Part shown: positions 56,667-64,000 of the stretch, in pieces
How positions within the stretch are numbered: position 1 is the stretch's first letter
Layout: the number at the start of each line of letters is the position of its first letter
Assembly: GCF_033439725.1 (NCBI RefSeq)
Contig: NW_026944389.1
Coordinates: 806,001 to 870,000, forward strand
Direction of reading: 5' to 3'
DNA from: Neurospora tetraspora
Taxonomy: Eukaryota > Ascomycota > Sordariomycetes > Sordariales > Sordariaceae
DNA length: 64,000 bases
Program-made: the position numbers and the translations under genes
Notes under the pieces: model-generated
Database searches by the model: none
Told to the model about the DNA's origin: nothing
The model's input: only the letters and a program-made list of their open reading frames with translations

Positions 56667-58128
56667 TTATTCCGGCTTTCGACCCCATGCAACACGCGCC
56701 ATAAAGTATCCGTGGATCTTAGGATCATTCAAATCCCTTCTCATGTAACGGGTAAAAGCTTTCGCTTCATCGGGAGTCCAGCCAAGGACTGAATTCCAGA
56801 GGTAGTTGATGTATCCTAGAGCGTATGTCAGGATTGGCTGGATCGGTGCTTATGAAGGAAGGGGGGAGGGGGGCGCGGAGGGGGGGTTATTGACGACCCA
56901 GCTTACCTTCAAGATCCCCCTCAATGGCTAACTTCCACCACAGACCCCTTTCATTTGCTTCCTTCTCAGGGTGCCATCCACCTACCGGGATTTGAATATC
57001 CCTGAACTCGATATCAATAAACCCAGCTGCCTCCATTCCTTTCCGCTGGAGATCCTCTTCGTATACTGCGAATGTTCTTCCAAGCTTTCTACCACCCTCT
57101 TGGTAAACCTTACCCCATTGTTCCAGAGCACAACCTTCCTTCAAGGTCCCGTCGCCACACAAAAATCGACATCCCGTAGCATAACTCTCTACATAGCCTC
57201 CGGGTTTAGCGACTCGATAGGCGTTACGAAAGAGGGTATACCAATCATCAACAATGCCGTTTAAGAAACGGAAATTGATGAAATCGAACGTATTTTCCGG
57301 CCAGGTCCATTCCCGGTTGCAATCGTCCAACTCAAACTTGACGTTGGGGGGGACCCAAGAAGGCTGGATAGGGGAGACATCTGTGCCTATAACTTCGGCG
57401 TTGGGGAATTCGTCGGCGAAGTCACTGAATATGCGGTTTAGTAAGCCATCCAAGATGCGCTTAAGTAAGCCATCTGAGAGGCGGTTGAGTAAACCATCCG
57501 AACGGAAGGCAACGAAGAGGACAAGACTTACATCACCCACAGGCCAGCCCCCGTTGCAATATCGAGTACCTTCTGAACCTTCTTTTGTTCGAGAGGAGAG
57601 AAATATAGCTTTCCTCCCATATGTACCAGAATAGCGTGATGACTTCTCCGGTGGTCAGCCTTCTACCCTCGAAGGTAGGGCTACTTTGCCAGAGGATTGT
57701 GCAGATGCTTACAAAATCTCCATCGCATCAACGTGGCGTTGATCATTGGGTTCCCATGACTCGGCGTTGCCAATTTCGGCGTGGTACGTTCTCCCGTGGA
57801 CTTCGCGGTACTGGAAAATGCTCGAGCTTAGAGAAGCGGTGGTGGAGGTGAACGAGCCGATGGAAGACGCCCCATCATCCACATCCTCTTCGGGGAGCTA
57901 CAAACATGGGCGGGGGTGTTAGCAGGTGCAAGCCAACTTGACGACCAGGAAGCTGCTTGAGGTAGTTACCGGTTGCTCCGTCCAATGGGTTGCAGGAAGA
58001 ATGCCAGCTGCGTCTTGCGCCTCAGCGCTGAGCGGGGTCGGGGCAGCTGCGGGTGCCGGCGAGGTCGCTTTGCCCTTAGGGCTCTGGGGGCTCTTGGGGC
58101 TTTGAGGGTTTTGCGTGCTGGAACTCAT
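56667..58128 (-). CDS. LaeA-like SAM-dependent methyltransferase, paralogue 3
   Basis: Predicted SAM-dependent methyltransferase, 373 residues, inverted relative to paralogues 1 and 2. Exons (minus): 58,128-57,970; 57,897-57,713; 57,642-57,532; 57,424-56,907; 56,815-56,667. The total is a clean multiple of three, and exon 3 (111 nt) and exon 5 (149 nt) equal those of paralogue 1. N-terminus NPQSPKSPQSPKGK and an Ala-Pro stretch; the THWTEQP box at the first splice site; REVHGRTYHAE; motif I VLDIATGAGLWVI (about 140-152); [36 protein letters not shown]; ending AWGRKPE. Intron 3 contains three 24-bp tandem repeats that keep an open frame. Unlike the pseudogenes next to it, all splice sites are canonical and no stop interrupts it. 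Five-exon structure shared with paralogue 1. Confidence 0.85.
57431..57502. repeat. 24-bp tandem repeat x3 inside methyltransferase 3 intron 3
   Basis: Three adjacent imperfect 24-bp units (57,431-57,454, 57,455-57,478, 57,479-57,502) built on the core GCGGTTNAGTAAGCCATC fill most of the 107-nt intron. The units contain no minus-strand stop in one frame, and they lie next to the acceptor. Confidence 0.75.
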
Positions 58129-58685
58129 GGTCGTGACTGCGTGAATGAAAGCCGAGTACAGCTGCTTGCTTTCGGGAGATCGAAAGTGAGAAGCCAGAAG
58201 CGCTGGGGGAAATTGTGTGGTCTCGTGAATGGAGGAGCTGGGACTTGGGACAGAGTCGTTCCATGGGCGGGACTTTAAACCAATTATGGTTGATGGGTAA
58301 CGTACGGCCAAAGCAAAAGTGTACAGTCGCTTTCATGGTCGTTTTACTGTGAAACGCGCACGAGACACCCCAAATCGCTGGAGTTCCTTCCTGATGCGGT
58401 CCTAGGGCCATGCAATTGGTGAGACCGTGATCGTATTGGAAGACTGCCGTGGGTTCCGGATTTCCAGGGGTGTGTCTATCGGACCAATCGACAGGTGCCA
58501 AACATCGCTGCACGCTGCAGGACATCAATAGCAGCTCCTCTTTGCTATGCCTCTTTGATCTCTGCCCTTTCCTGCCGCCGAGTGTGGCAATGGCTTGGTG
58601 CGGTTTCCTGTTCAGTTTGTACCCCATCCAGACAAGACCGTCAGTGTCGGTCGCCGAGTCCATGAGCCCTGTCCACCAACGCAAA
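58129..58685. other. 5' flank of methyltransferase 3, up to the TIR transposon
   Basis: About 560 bases of normal composition. A long minus-strand open frame reaches from the transposon end into the gene in the wrong frame and is not a gene. Probably the promoter. Confidence 0.5.
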
Positions 58686-58803
58686 CGGTAGCTGGGTAGA
58701 CTCAAACTGGTCCCTGGATAGACTAAACCCACTTTTATCGCTAAGTAAGCCTAGCCGCCTAGCCAGCCGCCTAGCCAAGCCCAGCCTAGCCTAATATACT
58801 GTG
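58686..58803 (+). repeat. Left terminal inverted repeat of the 4.2-kb transposon
   Basis: 118 bp. The outer 57 bases match the right end exactly; the inner part carries T where the right copy has C (GCCTAGCCGCCTAGCC against GCCCAGCCGCCCAGCC). Confidence 0.85.
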
Positions 58804-61800
58804 TATAACGTATATATCACTACCTAACCGCCGCTACCGTCGCGCTATTTATTAACAATAATTAGTTTTATATAATTAAATAAAGCTATTGCGAGACTTT
58901 ACTTTAATGTTGAGCAACTGTTTATAACGATTATCCTTCGTTTTTATTATTATTTAATATAGTATCCTCGACTTTATAGTATTTATTAATATACCGTCCG
59001 CCTGCCCTCCGTACGTTGCGTATTCGTTTAGTAAATTAGATTTCCAATTTAGCCGATTAAGATAATTAGCGTTAATAGGATTTAATTAAAATTGCTAGTA
59101 AAATGCCTTCAAATCTGAAAAGTCCGTTTCGAATAATTATTTCTAATAAGAGTACGACCTTTATTATTAAAATTTAATCGCTATTAATCCGCTGTCCCAG
59201 TAAAGAGTAAGTAAGCATGCGGTTATTGTAGTCCCTTAGTAAGCGCGCTACTATTAAATAATAAATTCTCTTTTTTTCGCTTTTACTTTTATTAATCGGA
59301 CGATAAGTAAGACCGTTATTTACTTCGTCGGGTTATAATAATAAGGTCGCTATGTTCTATGCCTTATAAGAATACGCTGTATAATAAAATTTTATAATTT
59401 AATTATATAGTAATATAAAGAGTAGGAAGAGGGGAAAAGAGTAATTCGTTATATGTATTAATTATTCTTATATATATAATTGTATTTATAAAAGTAGTAT
59501 TGGGTAAAGAATTCGAAATACTATTTTACGTCGATTCGACTATCTTTACTAAATAAAATTCGTATTAAGGAAAAAGTAAGGTGATTAATAATTTATTAAA
59601 GAGATTAATAATAATTATAATTATAATGTTAATATTATTAATGTTATTAGTAATATTGTTTGTTAATAATAAATCCGTCGCTATTATAAAGAGGCTGTTA
59701 ATAATATTATTAAAAGGTTATTTAGTATTATTAGAATAAATTTTCATTAAATTGCTTATTACCTAAGCGGTACTTTGGATCTTAAAATCGAAGTAGAAAC
59801 CGTTATTTTTATTTAACGTATTAATAGTAATAATTTAATATTAAAGTTGTGTAGTCTTCGAGTCCTTATTATTATTTAGGAGGTTTTGAATATTTAAAAG
59901 CGTATTCGCCGTATAAAATATAGTCCTTATTCTTCAATAAAAATATTTTTTAACTTTTTAAAATAGTATAAAGACGTATATAGTATTGAATACTTTATTA
60001 ATTATAACCCGCTCTTTCCTAACAAATAGAAGGTAGTGCGAATATTCTAAATTTTAAATTAATATATAGAAATATAGAAGAAGAACTCCTATATTTTACT
60101 AATCGATAATATATATAAAGTATTATTACATTTATTAATTTCATTACTCTTTAATTTAATTACTTTCTAATTTAACTATTTTTATAGAGTTTAATTAATT
60201 AACCCCTTTTTTTCCCTTATAAATTAACCGTTTTAACCTTCCCTTTCTTAATGTTATTAGTATTAATATATTTAATTATAATTTTAATATTGCTTTCCGT
60301 CTTTCGAGCGGGGAAAGGTAAAAAGATTTTGAATAGCAATTTAATTATTTAAAAAAGCTTTAAGATGATTACGAAATTCCTAACCCTATAATATTTATTA
60401 CTAAGTTCGATAGAAGGTTTAAAAAGGCTGCTATTACTACCTATATAAACGTATTATATTAATTCTATATATCGTATATTATAAACAACATAAACTACTA
60501 TATTAATAAAAAAAATATAACCTTTCTTTAATAGCAATAATAGTAATAATAATCCTACCCCTAATATAAATTTATTAAATCTCCCACTAACTATCTAATA
60601 TTTAGATAATTATAATCTCAATCCCTTATTGTACTGAAGGCTTACAGTAATTAATAATAATAAATTTGGCGATAGTAATACTGATAAAAAAAGACGAATA
60701 CGTTAACGATAACTTAGAAGAAGACGACTTAGAAGAGGCTAACGATATTACCGCCGTTAATTATTTTATTTAATAATTTAATAATAAGTAAAAAGTTCGT
60801 TAAATAATTAAAAAATTAATAATTAAAATTATTATTCTACGTAATCGTAATATATTAACCTTTAACCCTACTTATTAATTCTATTCATATAGATATAAAG
60901 GCTTCTAAATTGCTTAGAATTAAATAGTTTATATTAATAATAATAATTACTTTTAGCGGGCATAGTATTTAAAAGTATATAAATTTAAACGATAAATTCG
61001 TACGTATTCAATAACCCTTATCCTCAACTCCCTTCCTTGCTATAATATATTATACATTCTTTTCGCTAATAGTTTTTTAATTCTCCTAGTTTACCTTTAC
61101 AAATATTACTTCTTTTGGATTAACGAGTTTGGGAATTATACCGTTTTAAAATATAGGAATTCTGGCATTAAGGTAATTAATAGAGTCGAATTTATATATA
61201 GAACTATTAAACGCCTCTTTAAGAACCGTTTCTCCTTTTTAAATTAACTATACGAATATATATACTATACCTACTACTCTTAAAGAGAGGTATTCAAATT
61301 ACAATATACTATAGCGAAGTAATTGTATTTATATAAATATAAAAGGGTAGGGATATTTAATAATTTGGTATTGAAAGTACGTAAAAATACTATTTTTTAT
61401 TATTACCATTATAAATAGAATTAGAAATTTAATTAATTAACCTCCTAATTTCTTTTTTATATATAAATAATACTATATACCCTCAAATTTATATAGTACT
61501 AATACCGCTATACTTATAATGATTAAATAAAAGACCCTTATTAAAACCTAAATATTAAATACAAAAAGGCATTTATAGTTTAATATAATTTACCTTACAA
61601 ATATTCTATATTAAAACTATTATAAATAATCATATTATTAATATTAATTATAGAGGATATAATTATATATTAATAAATAAAGTTAAATAGCGGTATTAAA
61701 TTAACCGAAATCAAATAACGTACTTATGTAATTTAAAACCCTACTACCTTACTTAACCGCTAAAGACGAATAATTATCCCCGATTTAAACCTTATTAATC

Positions 61801-62788
61801 ATATATATAGAATATTAAGACGAGATTTTATAAACCCGGAAATTTTCAAATTATACGATTTCGAGGGTAATTAAAGCCTTATTTAGCCCGCTACCGCCGC
61901 GCCTACCATTACTACGCTTATTAACCGCAATTAGTATAATAACCGCTATATATTCTCTTACGACAAATTGCCCCGCCGGGTAATATAGTAAAATATTTAG
62001 AGAAGAGGGAGGGCGCTAACCTACTAAAAATAATTTCGGGCTAGAAGGCGGATTTATGAATAAGTAAACTAAATTATATAAGAGGATTTAAATAATGTTA
62101 TTATAAAGGCTATAGCGCGATTTATATTAGTGTTAACGTTTTTTCTAATACCCCCGCAATCGATTCTAATACCCTTACCCTCGTCTTTTTATCCTCTAAT
62201 TCCCTTATAGAAAATTCTAGCACTCTCCCTATCTCCCTATCCCTAAATTTAGTACTAGCCGCTAAATAATTAAATATAGCGGCCTTATAACTATTTATTA
62301 ATTTATAGTGGCTCAAACTAACTTAATTATAGAATACTAGCGCCTATTAAATAATTAATTCTAATACCCTAATCCTAACTAAATTAGAATTTCCTTCCTC
62401 TTTCTAATTAATAGTAAAATAGTTTATAGGGGTAAATTATACTAATAATGTAATATAATCGAACTCTAATCCCTATAGTACCGCCTCTAATACCTCCAAT
62501 ATATTTATAGGGATATATACAGGCTCTATAGTACTCTAAGTAATACTTATACAACGGGTATTAAAATTAGGGTAAGCACGTATATTCTAAGTAATAAATA
62601 TAGTAAATATAGTATATATAGTAATAGGGCTAGTATAGAAAATAATAATATTACTAGCAACTGTAGTATTAACACCCTCAGCAGTAAACAATTAATTGGA
62701 TTAATAACTCTGAATACCTTTATATAAAAAATGACGACAACGACGTAGATTTGGCGATGCGCGGGCATCGATTATGTGGCCTCAGTTG

Positions 62789-62906
62789 CACGGTATGCTG
62801 GGCTGGGCTAGGCTGGGTTGGGCGGCTGGCTGGGCGGCTGGGCTTACTCAGCGATAAAAGTGGGTTTAGTCTATCCAGGGACCAGTTTGAGTCTACCCAG
62901 CTACCG
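62789..62906 (-). repeat. Right terminal inverted repeat of the 4.2-kb transposon
   Basis: 118 bp inverse of the left end. Its inner GC-rich runs are kept almost without C-to-T change, so this is the better copy of the end sequence. Confidence 0.85.
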
Positions 62907-64000
62907 ATTTCGGTCCACCAAACCGCGTGAACTGTACCCGGTGAAATTTCCGTTGTCAAAGGCCACCAGGACGTCAGCCCGGCTGTACGAGTCAAGACGG
63001 GCACAGTAACCTCCAAGGCATGGATACCGGATGAACAGTTCAGACGGCATTAGTCGATTTATAATCCAGAGTTTCTGACGCTGACAGGCTCTGCAACGAA
63101 GTCTTAGCGGCTCCTTTTTTTTTTCTTTTTCCCCTGCAGCGGCCTGCAGCAGTGGAGGGTGGAGGCTGCAGTTGCGTCCCAATCCGGTCGTGCCGCGGAG
63201 TAGCAGGTCTTGAAAGAAAAGGTACATGCCGTCTCCAACGTTAGACTGGCAGTGAACAGCATGTTGAAGAAAGTTGTGATCCGATAAAGCTCACGGGGTT
63301 CACCCCGCCCGCCGAGTTGATTCGGAGACATTTGGGCACATGAAAATGTGACGAGTCATGTTGATTGAATTGCGGACCTCGATGCCACAAGTTCTGCCCA
63401 CGATTGGAGCGAGGAAGAATCTAATCCTTTTTCGTATTGAACTCGAATCGACGACGAGCATGAAGCGTTGGGCTGGGCTGGAAGAAGAGCTTTTTCATGC
63501 GCTGAAATCCAAATATGCCGAGGATCAGTATGGGACAAGTGGAAAAAGACAAAAGGGAGCAAAAGAAAAAATGACTCGAAGACAAGAATGGGGTTTCTTA
63601 CCTTCTTTCGGTTTTTTCCCCATGGCCAAATAGGGAATGCACTATTTACCCACAGGCAGTGGGAGAACGGACGCGACACTTCTGGCTTACCCTTCCATCG
63701 GGTTGAGGTCTTATCATAGACTAACAGCCGTACTGGCCATGGAAACAAGAGAGAGAGAATGAAAGGAAGAAAAACGACAATCTAAAACCCCATGTGGGGA
63801 TGGATGTGGAAAGGTTGATGTAAGAAGAAAGAATCAGAAAGATGTGAAAAAATGAATCTGTCTTACTTTAAGTCGGGGAATCCGTGGTTTGCTGACGTCA
63901 GAGGTGGCCTTGAAATGAGCTTGGGTTTCAACCGCCACATCCCATCTGCAAAGATATAAGGATCAGGGTGGCCTGCCGCTTACTCCATCCACTTCGGTCG
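62907..64000. other. Gene-free flank at the window end
   Basis: About 1.1 kb of normal composition. ORFs on both strands overlap without family resemblance. It may be the promoter of a gene beyond the window. Confidence 0.45.
63893..63900. promoter_or_regulatory. Perfect palindromic CRE (TGACGTCA)
   Basis: The 8-base CREB/ATF (bZIP) site occurs once, 100 bases from the window end, in GC-balanced DNA. It could belong to a promoter for a gene just outside; chance occurrence cannot be excluded. Confidence 0.3.

Larger units (their letters stand above)
58686..62906. mobile_element. 4.2-kb DNA transposon with 118-bp terminal inverted repeats, RIP-degraded
   Basis: Ends at 58,686-58,803 and 62,789-62,906 are inverted copies. 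The outer 57 bases (starting CGGTAGCTGGGTAGACTCAA) are identical and the inner part differs mostly by transitions, apart from a short indel. The inner part is a run of CCTAGCCGCC-type units. Between them lies about 4 kb of TA-dense sequence with no intact gene. Protein-like scraps remain, such as an acidic stretch DEYVNDNLEEDDLEEAND at about 60,695-60,750 and a minus-strand Lys/Glu-rich ORF at 62,122-62,316, but I cannot assign a transposase family. No clear target duplication (only CG on both sides, which the palindromic ends could give by chance). The left inner repeat is more mutated than the right. Confidence 0.75.

Noticed and set aside
58076-58732. 218-codon minus-strand ORF running out of the transposon end
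   Set aside because: It joins the transposon end to the flank in a frame different from methyltransferase 3. Its first residues recur at 62,818-63,009 only because the inverted repeat is present at both ends.
62122-62316. 64-codon Lys/Glu-rich minus-strand ORF inside the 4.2-kb element
   Set aside because: Protein-like, but too short and not assignable; kept only as a possible transposase scrap.
1-64000. CRISPR arrays, rRNA genes or bacterial operons
   Set aside because: No regular short direct repeats with spacers, no rRNA-like stretch, and spliced eukaryotic genes throughout.

Overview
The window looks like a piece of a filamentous ascomycete genome, most likely a Sordariomycete. The evidence is short introns (about 50-110 nt, GTAAGT-type donors, CTGAC/CTAAC-like branch sites), a HET-domain gene, LaeA-like methyltransferases, a sedolisin protease, and two sharply bounded AT-rich islands whose repeats differ almost only by C-to-T and G-to-A changes. 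That last pattern is the signature of repeat-induced point mutation (RIP). Species cannot be told from the sequence alone.

Layout. 0-12.3 kb is gene-bearing: the 3' part of a CPA-type cation/H+ antiporter, an intronless S53 (sedolisin) peptidase with an unusual acidic insertion, and two tandem LaeA-like methyltransferase paralogues separated by about 2.9 kb of non-coding DNA holding at least two MITEs. 12.3-32.6 kb is a RIP-degraded island that resolves into a three-level nest: an old MULE DNA transposon, split by a minus-strand Ty3/gypsy-type LTR element (12,926-29,367, target duplication CTATA), itself split by a plus-strand Ty3/gypsy element (19,767-27,970, target duplication TCTTT).

32.6-43.0 kb holds a Ser/Lys-rich protein with KGKGKA repeats, an intact HET-domain gene, a small NIF3-like gene and a hypothetical protein. 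43-56 kb is a decay zone: a broken GC-rich ORF followed by a Harbinger-like MITE, a nucleoside-phosphorylase fragment, three broken copies of an Hsp70/actin-fold ATPase gene (two minus, one plus), and a broken secreted DUF8021-type gene. One intact-looking gene sits among them, a paralogue of the KGKGKA protein sharing its C-terminal Cys/His module. 56.6-58.1 kb is a third LaeA-like methyltransferase on the minus strand. 58.7-62.9 kb is a 4.2-kb RIP-degraded DNA transposon with 118-bp terminal inverted repeats. The last 1.1 kb shows no gene.

Relations between genes. No metabolic operon-like cluster is visible. The methyltransferases form a local family with conserved exon lengths and an SP-repeat N-terminus. 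The HET gene, phosphorylase fragment and Hsp70-like relics are of types often met in fungal non-self recognition repertoires, but a joint function here is inference. Two copies of one MITE family (36.5 and 54.4 kb) and the inverted paralogy across the window suggest local duplication and turnover around the RIP islands.
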